Shown: positions 33,899 through 43,927, numbered from the stretch's first letter. The stretch: 46,316 nucleotides of DNA from Leucobacter sp. 7(1) (GCF_900163635.1 NZ_FUID01000096.1:1-46316); one strand, 5' to 3'. Notes: generated from the sequence alone by a model not told the origin. Numbers and translations are program-made.

Positions 33899-35467
33899 AT
33901 GGACCTCGAACTGATCCGTCATCTCCGCGATGATCTCCGTGCCGCAGACTACCGTTCGGCCGCCGTCCGCGACCTCCTCGGTGCGGACGCGGACGCGGCG
34001 CGGCGGCGGGGTGTGTGTGTCCCCGCTGCGCGCGCCCTCGCGGACCGGGAGGCGTCGCCGCTCGCCACGCTCACCCGCGTGTTCTTGCTGGGGGAGGCGG
34101 TGCCCGCGGCGAAGCTCGACGCGGCGCTGCCGACACTCGGGGCGCAGGGTGCCCGGGAGCTCGAACTCGTGGCGGACACCCCTGCCGGGCTCAGCGCTGC
34201 GCTGTCGCTGAACCCGGAAACCGTGAGCGATGCGCGGGCGGATGCACCGCAGGAGTGGTGGATCCTCTCCGACCTCGACGATCAGCTGCGCCGCGGCCCC
34301 GCACGCCCCGATCACGTCATGGGTGTGGGCGGGGCCACCCGCTCGCTCATCGCGCAGGCGCCGGTCAGCGATGTCGCGCTGAGTCTCGATCTGGGGACCG
34401 GATGCGGCATCGTTGCTCTGCACCTCGCGCTGCGCGGCGGCCGCGTTATCGCGACCGACATCTCCGAGCGCGCCCTCCGGCTTGCCGCAGCGAATGCGGT
34501 GCTGAACGGCATGCACCACGCAATCGAGTTCCGGCTGGGCAGCCTCCTTGAACCTGTCGCCGGGGAGCACTTCGATCTGATCCTCTCCAACCCGCCGTTC
34601 GTGATCACCCCGCGCACGGGTGACGGGCCGGTCTATGAGTACCGCGACGGCGGACTTGTCGGCGACGCACTTGCGGCCGCAGTGGTGAGTCAGGCACCCG
34701 CTGCGCTCGCTCCCGGCGGGAGTCTGCTGTGCCTTGCGAACTGGGAGACCCCGTGGGGCGGAAACGGGTTGCAGCGAGTGGGCGAGTGGCTTGCGGCCTC
34801 GGGGCTGCCGGTGACGGCCTGGGTCATCGAGCGCGACCGGGTGAGTCCGACACAGTATGCGGAGACCTGGGCGCGGGACGGCGGCGCCCGGCCCGGCAGT
34901 GCGGAATTTGACACGTTGCTCGATGCCTGGCTCGGTGATTTTGCGGCGCGCAGGATCGTTGCGATCGGGCTCGGATCGATCCGGATCCGGCGCGAACTCG
35001 GGACTGCGCCGGATCACGCACCCGAGTCTGTGGTCCACGTTGAGCAGGCTACTGGGGCCTGGAGCGAGGATGCACTCGGCACGGACCTCGAGCGTGCTTT
35101 CGCGGCAGGGGCTGTGGCCGCACGGCTCAGCGATGCCGAGGTCCTCGCGCACCATTGGCTCGTGAGTGACACGGTCACCGAGGAGCGCCTGCACGATCCC
35201 GGATCGGACGCGCCGCGCGCGATCACCCTCGTCACGGATCGGCCGATCGCGCGTCGAGTCATGGCCGATCCTCTGCTCGCTGCCGCGGTCGGCGCGAGCG
35301 ACGGTGATCTCACCCTGGGCCAGATCGCGGACGCGCTCGCGCAGCTCCTGGAAGTGGAACCGGATGCGGCTCGCGCCGCCGTGATCGCGGGTGCTCGGGA
35401 GCTCGCCTGGCTCGGGATGCTCCGGCCCGCGCTACCCGATCAGGTCGACGATCCCGCGAATCAGTGA
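33899..35467 (+). CDS. SAM-dependent methyltransferase with extra N- and C-terminal domains
   Basis: A 522-residue protein. Residues 1-130 form an actinobacterial N-terminal domain. About 150-290 is a class I methyltransferase related to PrmC, with LDLGTGCGIVALHLA as motif I and LILSNPPFVI as the NPP(F/Y) catalytic motif of amino-group methyltransferases. The final ~180 residues include a helical domain (DLTLGQIADALAQLLEVEPDAAR) resembling a winged-helix regulator. The target is unknown; related proteins modify ribosomal proteins, release factors or RNA. It starts four bases after the surface-protein stop and overlaps the convergent transporter gene by 36 bases. Confidence 0.85.
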   Translation: MDLELIRHLRDDLRAADYRSAAVRDLLGADADAARRRGVCVPAARALADREASPLATLTRVFLLGEAVPAAKLDAALPTLGAQGARELELVADTPAGLSAALSLNPETVSDARADAPQEWWILSDLDDQLRRGPARPDHVMGVGGATRSLIAQAPVSDVALSLDLGTGCGIVALHLALRGGRVIATDISERALRLAAANAVLNGMHHAIEFRLGSLLEPVAGEHFDLILSNPPFVITPRTGDGPVYEYRDGGLVGDALAAAVVSQAPAALAPGGSLLCLANWETPWGGNGLQRVGEWLAASGLPVTAWVIERDRVSPTQYAETWARDGGARPGSAEFDTLLDAWLGDFAARRIVAIGLGSIRIRRELGTAPDHAPESVVHVEQATGAWSEDALGTDLERAFAAGAVAARLSDAEVLAHHWLVSDTVTEERLHDPGSDAPRAITLVTDRPIARRVMADPLLAAAVGASDGDLTLGQIADALAQLLEVEPDAARAAVIAGARELAWLGMLRPALPDQVDDPANQ

Positions 35468-36184
35468 GGCGCCGGCCCCGGCGAACGCGAGCAAGATCAC
35501 GAAGCGTCTGACCTGGGTGGGCGTCACCACGCGCAGCAGCCGCTCGCCCAGCACGATGCCCCCGATCACGGACACGAACACGAGCACCCAGAACCACAAG
35601 TCCATGTGCGGCAGCGCCACGGGATCGAGCAGCAGCTTGGTCACGACGGAGACGCCGCCAGTGAGGATGAAGTACGGCTGCAGTGTCGCGGCAAAAGTGG
35701 TCTGGTTCCAGCGGGTCAGCACGGCGTAGGCGCTGACCGCAGGTCCGCCGACACCCGCGAGCGAGTTCGTGAGACCGGAGAGGAAGCCGGCCACGCCGCG
35801 AGGTGCGCGCAGATCCGTGGAGAACCGGTTTCCCGAGAGGGTGAGTGACGCGCCGAGTGCGACGATCACGATCACCCCGACCGCGACGGCCATGACCGCC
35901 GGGGAGAACTGCAGCGCGAGCCACGAGCCCAACACCGCACCGACAATCGCGAACGCCCCGAGCCAGCGGAACATTGACCAGTCGACAGCCCGCCACACCC
36001 GGGGCAGGATCAGCACGCTGGAGATCACGCCGAGCACATTGACGAGCAGTACACCGGAGTGCGCCCCGAGCAGCAGCGTCATAAATGGGGCAACGAGCAG
36101 CGCGAAACCGAGGCCCGCCATTCGTTGGGCCGCCGAGCCGATGACCACAAGCCCGATGATGAGTGCTGCGGTTGCGACAGTCAT
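35432..36184 (-). CDS. TauE/SafE-family membrane transporter
   Basis: A 250-residue protein with about eight hydrophobic helices in two repeats: GSAAQRMAGLGFALLVAPFMTLLLG near the start and GFLSGLTNSLAGVGGPAVSAYAVLTRW after the middle. These are the paired G-x-GGG-type signatures of the sulfite exporter TauE/SafE (DUF81) family. It probably exports a small sulfur-containing or organic anion; the substrate is not predictable. The start ATG at 36184 is the first one before the membrane segment; the much longer open frame upstream runs antisense into hisD and is rejected. The 3' end overlaps the methyltransferase gene. Confidence 0.88.
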   Translation of the reverse strand: MTVATAALIIGLVVIGSAAQRMAGLGFALLVAPFMTLLLGAHSGVLLVNVLGVISSVLILPRVWRAVDWSMFRWLGAFAIVGAVLGSWLALQFSPAVMAVAVGVIVIVALGASLTLSGNRFSTDLRAPRGVAGFLSGLTNSLAGVGGPAVSAYAVLTRWNQTTFAATLQPYFILTGGVSVVTKLLLDPVALPHMDLWFWVLVFVSVIGGIVLGERLLRVVTPTQVRRFVILLAFAGAGASLIRGIVDLIG

Positions 36185-36300
36185 GTCGGGCCCTCCGCAT
36201 TCCACTCCCGACGCGTCCGTGTGCCGCGCATATGCCGCCTTCCGTTGTGACTCACCCATCCTTGCAGACTCCGGACGCGGGGGAGCCACGGCCGCATCGG

Positions 36301-36306
36301 TAGACT
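36301..36306 (+). promoter_or_regulatory. Candidate -10 element for hisD-nrdR-pyrD
   Basis: TAGACT ends seven bases before the GTG at 36314. A start of transcription there favours GTG 36314 over the adjacent in-frame ATG at 36317 and predicts a leaderless hisD mRNA. Confidence 0.45.
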
Positions 36307-36313
36307 GGACTCC

Positions 36314-37630
36314 GTGATGCAAACGATTGACCTCCGAGGGCGCGAGCTCTCCCGCAGCGATCTCCTGCAACTGGTGCCGCGTGCGGCCCTGAGCGCCGAC
36401 GTCGCCGTCGAGCGTGTTCGCCCGCTTGTCGCCGCGGTTGCCGAGCGCGGTGTCGCGGCGCTCCGCGAGCAGGCCCGAGACTTCGACGGTGTCGAGGGGC
36501 ACGTGCTCCGGGTGCCTGCCGCTGCGATTTCGGCGTCGCTCGAGGCCTGCCCACCCGAGGTGTCCGAAGCACTCACCGAACTCATCGCCAGGCTGCGTCT
36601 CGGCTCCGCCGCACAGGTGCCGGCCCCGCAGGAGACACGCATCGGTGATGGTGCCGTGATCCGGCAACGCTGGCAGCCGGTCTCGCGGGTGGGGCTCTAC
36701 GCCCCGGGCGGCAAAGCCGCGTACCCATCTTCGGTGATCATGAACGCCGTTTCGGCGCAGACCGCGGGCGTGCCGAGCCTGGCACTTGCGTCCCCGGCGC
36801 AGCGCGATCACGAGGGACTGCCCCACCCGGCCGTCCTGTGGGCGGCAGCGCTCTGCGGGATCGAAGAGGTGTACGCGATTGGCGGGGCCGGCGCAATTGC
36901 CGCCTTCGCCCACGGTGCTCCCGAGATCGGGCTCGAACCCGTTGACGTGGTCACCGGACCCGGGAACGTGTTCGTCGCCGCAGCGAAGCGCGTGGTGAGC
37001 GGCCTCGTCGGCATCGACTCAGAGGCCGGCACAACCGAGATCCTTGTCATCGCGGACGACTCGGCCGACCCCCGTTTCGTAGCCGCCGACCTGATCAGCC
37101 AGGCCGAACACGATGAGGCCGCCGCATCGGTGCTCGTGACCGATTCCGCCGAGTTCGCCGCGCGCGTGCAGGCTGAGATCTCGGATCGTGCACCCCGCAC
37201 CGCCCACGCCGACCGTGTGGCAACCGCGCTCGCCGGGCCGCAGTCCGCGGTGATCCTCGTGGATACGCTCGCCGAAGCCGTGCGCGTCAGTAACGCCTAC
37301 GGCCCCGAGCACCTGGAAATCCAGACGCGTGACGACGAGGGCGTGCTCGCTGGCATCACCGACGCAGGCGCGATTTTCGTGGGCGGCTTTACCCCGGTGA
37401 GCCTCGGCGACTACCTGGCCGGATCGAACCACGTCCTCCCCACCGGCGGTACCGCGCGCTTCGCGTCCGGGTTGGGTGCCCACACGTTCCTGCGGCCGCA
37501 GCAGATCGTGAGCTACGACCGGGCCGCGCTCGCCAAGGCTGAGGCACCGTTGCTCGCGCTTGCCGGTGCGGAGGGACTCCCCGCGCACGGCGAGGCCGTC
37601 AGTACCCGTTTTGAGGAAGAGACCGCGTAA
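36314..37630 (+). CDS. hisD: Histidinol dehydrogenase
   Basis: A 438-residue HisD. Conserved blocks are [67 protein letters not shown] (zinc ligands Gln and His), YGPEHLEI, and [18 protein letters not shown] with the last His ligand. It performs the last two steps of histidine synthesis, NAD+-dependent oxidation of histidinol to histidine. The rest of the his operon is not in the window, so hisD stands apart here. GTG 36314 and ATG 36317 are alternative starts. Its stop shares a base with the nrdR ATG (TAATG). Confidence 0.96.
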   Translation: MMQTIDLRGRELSRSDLLQLVPRAALSADVAVERVRPLVAAVAERGVAALREQARDFDGVEGHVLRVPAAAISASLEACPPEVSEALTELIARLRLGSAAQVPAPQETRIGDGAVIRQRWQPVSRVGLYAPGGKAAYPSSVIMNAVSAQTAGVPSLALASPAQRDHEGLPHPAVLWAAALCGIEEVYAIGGAGAIAAFAHGAPEIGLEPVDVVTGPGNVFVAAAKRVVSGLVGIDSEAGTTEILVIADDSADPRFVAADLISQAEHDEAAASVLVTDSAEFAARVQAEISDRAPRTAHADRVATALAGPQSAVILVDTLAEAVRVSNAYGPEHLEIQTRDDEGVLAGITDAGAIFVGGFTPVSLGDYLAGSNHVLPTGGTARFASGLGAHTFLRPQQIVSYDRAALAKAEAPLLALAGAEGLPAHGEAVSTRFEEETA

Positions 37631-38133
37631 TGCACTGCCCATTCTGCCGCCACCCCGATTCCCGGGTCATCGACTCGCGCACCGCCGACGATGGCCTGTC
37701 GATCCGCCGCCGTCGCCAGTGCCCCGAGTGCGGACGTCGCTTCACCACGACGGAAACCGCGAGCCTCACCGTGATCAAGCGCTCCGGCGTTGTCGAGCCG
37801 TTCAGCCGCTCAAAAGTCATGAGTGGTGTGCGCAAAGCCTGCCAGGGGCGCCCGGTCACCGAGGCGGATCTCGCGGTTCTTGCTCAGCAGGTTGAGGAGT
37901 CGGTGCGATCGAGCGGCATCGCCCAGTTCGACGCCAATGAGATCGGGCTTGCGATCCTGCCCCACCTGCGCGATCTTGACGAGGTCGCCTACCTGCGCTT
38001 TGCGAGCGTGTATCAGGCATTCGAATCGCTCGCGGACTTCGACGCCGCGATCTCCGAACTCCGCGCGCATCCACCCGTCGCCGCCGATCCCGCAGACCAT
38101 ACGACCGGGTCACCGGCCGCGACCCAGGAGTAG
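37630..38133 (+). CDS. nrdR: Transcriptional repressor NrdR
   Basis: A 167-residue NrdR. MHCPFC (Cys3, Cys6) and CPEC (Cys31, Cys34) form the DNA-binding zinc ribbon, and [24 protein letters not shown] opens the ATP-cone that senses ATP/dATP. It represses ribonucleotide reductase operons through NrdR boxes; no such operon is in the window. A Pro/Ala-rich tail (about 145-167) is longer than in most homologues. It is translationally coupled to hisD and two bases from pyrD. Confidence 0.97.
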   Translation: MHCPFCRHPDSRVIDSRTADDGLSIRRRRQCPECGRRFTTTETASLTVIKRSGVVEPFSRSKVMSGVRKACQGRPVTEADLAVLAQQVEESVRSSGIAQFDANEIGLAILPHLRDLDEVAYLRFASVYQAFESLADFDAAISELRAHPPVAADPADHTTGSPAATQE

Positions 38134-38135
38134 CC

Positions 38136-39185
38136 ATGCGCCTCTATCCCTTGCTCTTCTCGACAGTGCTGCGTCACATGGATCCCGAACCCGCGCACCA
38201 CCTCGCGTTCAAAGTTATCCAGGCGACACCGTTCCTGGGTGGACTGGTGCGTCGCTTCTGTCGGCCGGCACCACAGCTGCGCGTGCGAACCCTCGGCCTG
38301 GAGTTCCCGAGCCCGTTTGGCCTCGCCGCGGGCTTCGACAAGAACGCGATCGGGATTGCCGGCCTCGGCGAGATCGGCTTCGGTCACGTCGAGGTCGGTA
38401 CTCTGACCCGTCACGCGCAGGACGGCAACCCGCAGCCGCGCATGTTCCGCCTCGTGGGAGATCGCGCACTGATCAATCGCATGGGGTTCAACAACGGGGG
38501 ATCGGCCGGTGCCGTGCCGCGCATCGAGCGCGCCCGGCTGCGCCGAAACCGCCCCGTCATCGGCGTCAACATCGGCAAGAGCCGAATCACCGAGGTTGAA
38601 GACGCGCAGCAGGATTACGTGTGGAGCACCGAGCGTCTTGCCCCGATCGCGGACTACCTCGCGGTCAACGTGAGTTCACCCAACACGCCAGGCCTTCGGG
38701 GTCTCCAGGAGCTCGAACTGCTGGAGCCGCTGTTGGCTGCGGTGCGTGACGCCGCGGATGGTACTCCGCTGCTCGTGAAGATCGCGCCCGACATGGAGAA
38801 CGAGCAGATCGATGGCATCGTTGCGCTCGCGCTGCGGCTGGGTCTTGACGGAATCATTGCGACAAACACGACGATTTCGCGCGAGGGGCTGCTCGAGTCG
38901 GAGCGGGAGATCGAGCGGATGGGGGCCGGCGGGCTCTCCGGGGGGCCGCTGAAGCATCGTTCGCTTGCGGTGCTACGCCGGATCCGCGAGACCGCGCCGG
39001 ATCCCGACTTCTGTGTGATTTCCGTCGGCGGCGTGACAACTGCGGCCGACGTGCACGACCGCCTGTTGGCGGGCGCGACCCTCGTGCAGGGCTTTACAGC
39101 GTTTATCTACGAAGGGCCGCTGTGGGCGCGCGCGATCAACCGCGGGCTTGCCCGGATTGGGTACCGGGGCAACGCTGCCGCCTAG
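38136..39185 (+). CDS. pyrD: Dihydroorotate dehydrogenase (quinone), class 2
   Basis: A 349-residue class 2 PyrD. The N-terminal amphipathic helices (1-40, MRLYPLLFSTVLRHMDPEPAHHLAF) associate with the membrane and define this class. The FMN barrel follows, with FGLAAGFDKNA, GFGHVEVGTLT, NRMGFNNGG, NVSSPNTPGLR with the catalytic serine, and GAGGLSGGPLKHRSL. It oxidises dihydroorotate to orotate with a quinone as acceptor, linking pyrimidine synthesis to the respiratory chain. It is last in hisD-nrdR-pyrD and followed by a terminator hairpin. Confidence 0.96.
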   Translation: MRLYPLLFSTVLRHMDPEPAHHLAFKVIQATPFLGGLVRRFCRPAPQLRVRTLGLEFPSPFGLAAGFDKNAIGIAGLGEIGFGHVEVGTLTRHAQDGNPQPRMFRLVGDRALINRMGFNNGGSAGAVPRIERARLRRNRPVIGVNIGKSRITEVEDAQQDYVWSTERLAPIADYLAVNVSSPNTPGLRGLQELELLEPLLAAVRDAADGTPLLVKIAPDMENEQIDGIVALALRLGLDGIIATNTTISREGLLESEREIERMGAGGLSGGPLKHRSLAVLRRIRETAPDPDFCVISVGGVTTAADVHDRLLAGATLVQGFTAFIYEGPLWARAINRGLARIGYRGNAAA

Positions 39186-39202
39186 TGCCACGCCCGAAAC
39201 GA

Positions 39203-39241
39203 GAACGGCCCCGATTCGATCAGATCGAATCGGGGCCGTTC
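39203..39241. terminator. Bidirectional terminator between pyrD and DUF3043
   Basis: GAACGGCCCCGATTCGA pairs with TCGAATCGGGGCCGTTC around a five-base loop (TCAGA). It lies 17 bases after pyrD and 21 bases after the minus-strand gene's stop codon. Only short TTCTT/GTTC tails flank it. Confidence 0.85.
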
Positions 39242-39262
39242 TTGGTGTGTGGCGGGGGAGTC

Positions 39263-39838
39263 CTACTCGGGACGCTGCCCTCGCTTGACCTGGGGCTTCG
39301 GCATCCGTAGCGGACGGAACTGGAACGCGCGCATCGCCGCGTACCAGCGGAAGCCGGGCTGTACCCGATCCTCACCAAACTTTTCACCCAGGATGCGCTT
39401 GAGTCGCATTCCGAGGAACACCGCGTCGAGCACCGCAAGTGCGACGAAGGCCCAGATCACGACGAGGCTGATGACCTGCACGATCCCGGGAATGAAGGTC
39501 ATCACGAGGACAACAAGCATCATGGGGATCAGCATCTCGCCGATGTTCCAGCGCGCGTCAACGTAATCACGCACAAAGCGGCGCTGGGGGCCACGGTCAC
39601 GCACGGTGAGGTAGCGCTCATCGCCCTCCATCATTCCGAGACGCGCACGCTCGCGCGCGTCGGCCTGCTGGCGGCGCTGCTCTTTCTGGAGCGTCTTATC
39701 CTTTGACCCCACGATGGGTCGCGCGTTGGCGGCCTGGGCCTGCTTGCGCGACGGCGTCGGCCGACCCTTGCCGGCCTGAGCTGCGGCAGCGTCCTGCTCG
39801 TTTGTGCCCGCCGCGTCTGCAGCGTCCTTCTTTGACAC
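39263..39838 (-). CDS. DUF3043-family membrane protein
   Basis: A 191-residue protein. The basic, Gln/Ala-rich cytoplasmic N-terminus contains GKGRPTPSRKQAQ, the DUF3043 signature. Two membrane helices follow (about 100-118 and 122-142), then a basic C-terminal segment (FRWYAAMRAFQFRPLRMPKPQVKRGQ). The function is unknown. The family is restricted to actinobacteria, and a homologue sits near erpA and cta genes in mycobacteria as here. GTG 39838 follows GAGAGGACAGGC. It is divergent from erpA. Confidence 0.88.
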   Translation of the reverse strand: MSKKDAADAAGTNEQDAAAAQAGKGRPTPSRKQAQAANARPIVGSKDKTLQKEQRRQQADARERARLGMMEGDERYLTVRDRGPQRRFVRDYVDARWNIGEMLIPMMLVVLVMTFIPGIVQVISLVVIWAFVALAVLDAVFLGMRLKRILGEKFGEDRVQPGFRWYAAMRAFQFRPLRMPKPQVKRGQRPE

Positions 39839-39955
39839 GCCTGTCCTCTCGATCTGGTGCGCACTGTTGCGCCCGGTCCCTGACCCACACGCGTGGGCTC
39901 ACTGTGCCCCAGAATACCGTGTTGCTTCGAGGGTTTGCTGCCCACGCCGCGGCGG

Positions 39956-39961
39956 TAGACT
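39956..39961 (+). promoter_or_regulatory. Candidate -10 element for erpA
   Basis: TAGACT is preceded 16 bases upstream by TTTGCT (39934-39939), an acceptable but weak -35. The resulting leader is about 32 bases, with GAGGAGAAG before the ATG at 40000. Confidence 0.4.
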
Positions 39962-39999
39962 AGAAGCATCTCTATTTACTGCGCGAGCGAGGAGAAGTC

Positions 40000-40377
40000 A
40001 TGAGTACTGAGACGATCGCGGCCGACGCCGCGGCGACAGGTGTGGAGCCGGCGCACGGGGTTGCCCTGAGCGATGCGGCACAGGACAAGGTGCGGAGCCT
40101 GCTGACCCAGGAGGGACGTGACGATCTGCGCCTGCGGATCGCCGTGCAGCCCGGTGGTTGCTCCGGACTGATTTACCAGTTGTTCTTTGATGAGCGTGAG
40201 CTTGACAACGACTCAGTTGTGGACTTCACGGGAGTGCAGGTTGTTGTCGATCAGATGAGTATCCCGTACCTGAACGGGGCCACGATTGACTTCGAGGACA
40301 CGATTCAGAAGCAGGGCTTCACTATCGATAACCCCAATGCGCAGGGCAGCTGCGCCTGCGGCGACAGCTTCGGGTAA
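40000..40377 (+). CDS. erpA: A-type iron-sulfur cluster carrier ErpA
   Basis: A 125-residue HesB/IscA-family protein. The three cluster-binding cysteines are Cys54 in GGCSG and Cys118/Cys120 in SCACG. LRIAVQPGGCSGLIYQ and DQMSIPYLNGATIDFED are family blocks. It delivers Fe-S clusters to apoproteins, plausibly including GltB/GltD. A 20-residue Ala-rich N-terminal extension precedes the core. In mycobacteria erpA is also a neighbour of the cta genes (Rv2204c region). Confidence 0.95.
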   Translation: MSTETIAADAAATGVEPAHGVALSDAAQDKVRSLLTQEGRDDLRLRIAVQPGGCSGLIYQLFFDERELDNDSVVDFTGVQVVVDQMSIPYLNGATIDFEDTIQKQGFTIDNPNAQGSCACGDSFG

Positions 40378-40508
40378 GCGAATTGCGCGCCGATATTCCG
40401 CGACACCCTGCGTTGGTTCGGGGAACGCCTCGGTTCGCGCTAAGCTAACAGGGAGTAATCAGCTTCGCCTGCATTCCGGGCGGCACGAAACATTTCGAAA
40501 GGTATGCG

Positions 40509-41375
40509 GTGCGTTCCAATCGTCGAATGAAATGGGTTGCGGCCCCGGTAGCGCTCTCGGCAGCGTTGCTCTTGGCAGGCTGCACCCCGGAGCAGCAGCG
40601 AGGCTTCTTGCCCGCAGGCTCTGAGGGAGCTACTAACCACACGGACGGCATCACCGGGCTGTGGGTGACCTCGTGGACCGTGCTGCTCGCCGTCGGCGTG
40701 CTCACCTGGGCCCTGATCATCTGGGCCACGATCGCCTACCGTCGCCGCAAGGGCCAGACCGGTCTTCCGGTCCAGCTGCGGTACAACATGCCGATCGAGA
40801 CCTTCTTCACGGTCGTTCCGGTGATTCTGGTCCTCGGCTTCTTTGCGTTCACCGCGCAGGAGCAGAGCAAGATCGAGTCGCGCTACGAGAACCCCGAGAA
40901 CGTTGTCGAGGTCATCGGCAAGCGTTGGGCGTGGGACTTCAACTACACGAACGAAGACGTGTTCTTCTCGGGCGTGCAGGTGCAGACCGACACCGAGGGT
41001 GAGCCGACGGAAGAGACCATGCCGGTTCTCTACCTCCCCGTCGATAAGACCACCGAGATCCGTCTCGAAACCCGTGACGTCATTCACTCCTTCTGGGTTG
41101 TGGAGTTCCTGTACAAGAAGGACATGATTCCGGGCCAGACCAACTACATGAGCTTCACGCCGACAAAGACCGGCACCTTCATGGGTAAGTGTGCAGAGCT
41201 CTGTGGCGAGTACCACTCGATGATGCTCTTCGAAGTCAAGGTCGTCGAGCAGGACGAGTACGACGCATACATTAAGTCGCTGCGCGAAGCCGGCAACACC
41301 GGCGAGGCCGGAATTGACCTGAACCCGAACCAGGATCGCTTCTACGGCGACCAGGCCAAGGCTCAGAACGAGTAA
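40509..41375 (+). CDS. ctaC: Cytochrome c oxidase subunit II
   Basis: A 288-residue CoxII. The lipoprotein signal ends in LLAGC (Cys25). Two membrane helices follow (about 48-72 and 94-114), then the periplasmic cupredoxin domain with the dinuclear CuA ligands His193, Cys228, Cys232, His236 and Met239 ([14 protein letters not shown]). It accepts electrons from cytochrome c or a bc complex. GTG 40509 has GAAAGG eight bases upstream. The stop codon TAA shares its last base with the ctaD ATG. Confidence 0.95.
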   Translation: MRSNRRMKWVAAPVALSAALLLAGCTPEQQRGFLPAGSEGATNHTDGITGLWVTSWTVLLAVGVLTWALIIWATIAYRRRKGQTGLPVQLRYNMPIETFFTVVPVILVLGFFAFTAQEQSKIESRYENPENVVEVIGKRWAWDFNYTNEDVFFSGVQVQTDTEGEPTEETMPVLYLPVDKTTEIRLETRDVIHSFWVVEFLYKKDMIPGQTNYMSFTPTKTGTFMGKCAELCGEYHSMMLFEVKVVEQDEYDAYIKSLREAGNTGEAGIDLNPNQDRFYGDQAKAQNE

Positions 41376-43030
41376 TGAGGGATATCAAGAACATGAAGAA
41401 GGGCAACGTCATTGTCTCGTGGCTGACGTCCACGGACCACAAGGTGATCGGATACATGTATCTGATCAGCTCCTTCGTGTGGTTCCTCATCGGTGGCCTC
41501 ATGGCCCTCGTGATCCGCGCGCAGCTGTTCGCTCCCGGCCTTGAGGTCGTCGCGACAAAGGAACAGTACAACCAGCTGTTCACCATGCACGGCACCATCA
41601 TGCTGCTGATGTTCGCAACTCCGCTGTTCGCGGGCTTCGCAAACGTCATCATGCCGCTCCAGATCGGCGCTCCCGATGTCGCGTTCCCGCGACTGAACGG
41701 CTTCGCCTTCTGGCTCTACACCTTTGGCTCGCTGATCGCGGTCGGTGGCTTCCTCACTCCGCAGGGTGCCGCATCGTTCGGCTGGTTTGCGTACGCGCCC
41801 CTGTCAGACATGACGTACTCGCCGGGCGTGGGTGGCAACCTCTGGGTGCTGGGACTTGGCATCGCTGGCTTCGGCACGATCATGGGCGGCGTGAACTTCA
41901 TCACGACGATCATCACGATGCGCGCTCCCGGCATGACAATGTGGCGTATGTCCATCTTCACCTGGAACACGCTCGTCACCTCGATCCTCGTGCTCCTCGT
42001 CTTCCCGGTTCTCGCAGCGGCGTTCTTCGCGCTGGCGGCTGACCGTATCTTCGGCGCGCAGATCTACAGCGGCGAGGGTGGAGCAATTCTCTGGCAGCAC
42101 CTGTTCTGGTTCTTCGGTCACCCAGAGGTCTACATCATCGCGCTGCCGTTCTTCGGTATCGTTTCTGAGATCTTCCCCGTGTTCAGCCGCAAGCCGATCT
42201 TCGGTTACAAGACGCTGATCTACGCGACCATCGCGATCGCTGCACTGTCGATGACTGTGTGGGCACACCACATGTACGTCACCGGCTCCGTGCTGCTGCC
42301 GTTCTTCTCGCTGATGACCATGCTGATCGCAGTTCCGACCGGTGTGAAGATCTTCAACTGGCTTGGCACGATGTGGCGCGGCTCGATCACCTTCGAGACC
42401 CCCATGCTGTGGTCGCTCGGCTTCCTCGTCACCTTCGTGTTCGGTGGTCTCACCGGCGTGATCCTGGCATCGCCTCCGCTCGACTTCCACATCTCGGACA
42501 CCTACTTCGTCGTGGCGCACTTCCACTACGTCGTCTTCGGCACCGTGGTCTTCGCAATGTTCGCCGGCTTCTACTTCTGGTGGCCGAAGTGGACGGGCAA
42601 GATGCTCGACGAGCGTCTAGGCAAGATTCACTTCTGGGTCCTGTTCATCGGCTTCCACATGACCTTCCTCGTGCAGCACTGGCTGGGTGTCATGGCGATG
42701 CCTCGCCGGTACTACACCTACCTGCCCTCGGATGGCATCACGTGGGGTAACCAGCTCTCCACGATCGGTGCCATGATCCTCGGTGCGTCGATGATCCCGT
42801 TCCTCCTGAACGTGTACATCACCTCGCGTCGCGGGACCAAGGTCACGGTCAACGATCCGTGGGGCTACGGCCGCTCGCTCGAGTGGGCAACTTCTTGCCC
42901 GCCGCCGCGCCACAACTTCACCTCGATTCCGCGCATCCGCTCCGAGTCTCCCGCCTTCGACCTCAACCACCCCGAGGTCAGTGGTGTGGAGCAGCCGGCA
43001 CCGGCTCCCGCGCTCTCCGAGCAGAAGTGA
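41375..43030 (+). CDS. ctaD: Cytochrome c oxidase subunit I
   Basis: A 551-residue heme-copper oxidase subunit I with 12 helices. [12 protein letters not shown] holds a heme a ligand. [17 protein letters not shown] gives the CuB His with its cross-linked Tyr, WAHHMYVTG the other CuB histidines, and [10 protein letters not shown] the remaining heme ligands. This is the catalytic core of the aa3 terminal oxidase. ATG 41375 overlaps the ctaC stop; an in-frame ATG at 41393 has GAGGG upstream and may be the actual start, since homologues often begin near [15 protein letters not shown]. Confidence 0.96.
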   Translation: MRDIKNMKKGNVIVSWLTSTDHKVIGYMYLISSFVWFLIGGLMALVIRAQLFAPGLEVVATKEQYNQLFTMHGTIMLLMFATPLFAGFANVIMPLQIGAPDVAFPRLNGFAFWLYTFGSLIAVGGFLTPQGAASFGWFAYAPLSDMTYSPGVGGNLWVLGLGIAGFGTIMGGVNFITTIITMRAPGMTMWRMSIFTWNTLVTSILVLLVFPVLAAAFFALAADRIFGAQIYSGEGGAILWQHLFWFFGHPEVYIIALPFFGIVSEIFPVFSRKPIFGYKTLIYATIAIAALSMTVWAHHMYVTGSVLLPFFSLMTMLIAVPTGVKIFNWLGTMWRGSITFETPMLWSLGFLVTFVFGGLTGVILASPPLDFHISDTYFVVAHFHYVVFGTVVFAMFAGFYFWWPKWTGKMLDERLGKIHFWVLFIGFHMTFLVQHWLGVMAMPRRYYTYLPSDGITWGNQLSTIGAMILGASMIPFLLNVYITSRRGTKVTVNDPWGYGRSLEWATSCPPPRHNFTSIPRIRSESPAFDLNHPEVSGVEQPAPAPALSEQK

Positions 43031-43047
43031 TCTGAGGAGGACTCACT

Positions 43048-43470
43048 ATGAAATCCAACATTGTCATCTTCTGGATCCTGACCGCCTACATGGTGTTGCT
43101 CGCATCGGTGTACACCGTGTGGAACCTCATCGAGCACGGTTACGTCGAGTGGGCCGGATCGACAACGATCTTGCTCTCTGGCGGGCTGACTGCCTTCATC
43201 GCTGTGTATCTGATGCTCGTGCAGAAGAAGCAGGGCGGGGTTCTGACCGAGGATCTGCTGGACTCGGACATCGACGACGGGGATCCCGAGCTCGGCGAGT
43301 TCAGCCCCTGGAGCTGGTGGCCGCTGTTCCTGGCATTCGCGATCTCCCTCGTGATCCTGGGTATGTGCATCGGATTCAACTTCTGGTTCTCCTTCCTGAC
43401 GGTGCCGCTGGTGCTTGTCGGGGTCGTGGGCTGGGTCTACGAGTACTACCGTGGCAACTTCGCCCGCTAA
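43048..43470 (+). CDS. ctaF: Cytochrome c oxidase subunit IV, actinobacterial type
   Basis: A 140-residue membrane protein with four helices, of the actinobacterial CtaF family. The N-terminal IVIFWILTAYMVLLASVYTVW is followed by a hydrophilic loop (GGVLTEDLLDSDIDDGDPELGEFSPWSWWP) and C-terminal helices ending VYEYYRGNFAR. It is a structural subunit of the aa3 oxidase. GAGGAGG is located upstream of ATG 43048, 17 bases after ctaD. Neither ctaE nor qcrCAB follows; the next gene overlaps its end by 20 bases. Confidence 0.93.
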   Translation: MKSNIVIFWILTAYMVLLASVYTVWNLIEHGYVEWAGSTTILLSGGLTAFIAVYLMLVQKKQGGVLTEDLLDSDIDDGDPELGEFSPWSWWPLFLAFAISLVILGMCIGFNFWFSFLTVPLVLVGVVGWVYEYYRGNFAR

Positions 43471-43927
43471 GTCGGCGACCGAGTCACGCATCGTGATTCG
43501 CCGCGCGCAGAGCGAGGACGGTCGTGCCGTCCTCGCTCTCGCCCGGCAGTTCACGACGGGGCGCGAGACGATCGGGAGCGACGAGTTCCTTGTCGCCTAC
43601 GACAACGTTCTGCGTCACCGCGACCAGGAAACGAACGTGTTGTTCGTCGCCGAGTCCGGTGACAAGGTCGTAGGCTACTCGCTTCTTACCGTGTCCCGCC
43701 TGCTGCATGCCCCCGGGCTCACCGCCCACCTCCAGGAGATCGTTGTTGACGAAGCCTCCCGCGGACAGGGGATCGGTGACCGCCTGATGCAGGCGAACGA
43801 ACACTACTGCATGGGTCGCGGGGTGAGACAGCTGTCCACCGCCACCGCGCGCATCGGATCGTTCTACAACCACCGCGGCTTTGAGCCGGTGGGTGAGCAC
43901 TACCGTAAGATTCTTGACCTGGGTTAA
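43451..43927 (+). CDS. GNAT-family N-acetyltransferase
   Basis: A 158-residue GNAT protein. RIVIRRAQSEDGRAVLALARQF is the usual first strand and helix, and LQEIVVDEASRGQGIGDRLM carries the acetyl-CoA pyrophosphate loop (R-G-Q-G-I-G). The end FYNHRGFEPVGEHYRK is the typical last strands. The acceptor substrate is unknown. GTG 43451 lies inside ctaF; a longer frame from 43415 is less likely. The gene ends four bases before the TetR gene, suggesting the two are translated together. Confidence 0.85.
   Translation: MATSPAKSATESRIVIRRAQSEDGRAVLALARQFTTGRETIGSDEFLVAYDNVLRHRDQETNVLFVAESGDKVVGYSLLTVSRLLHAPGLTAHLQEIVVDEASRGQGIGDRLMQANEHYCMGRGVRQLSTATARIGSFYNHRGFEPVGEHYRKILDLG

Noticed and set aside
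33626..35194. 522-codon open frame on the minus strand
   Set aside because: It is antisense to the methyltransferase and surface-protein genes, both of which have clear domains. It shows His/Arg-rich composition typical of GC-rich shadows.
35432..36913. Long (493-codon) version of the TauE/SafE frame
   Set aside because: The first ~240 codons are antisense to hisD; the membrane protein starts properly at ATG 36184.
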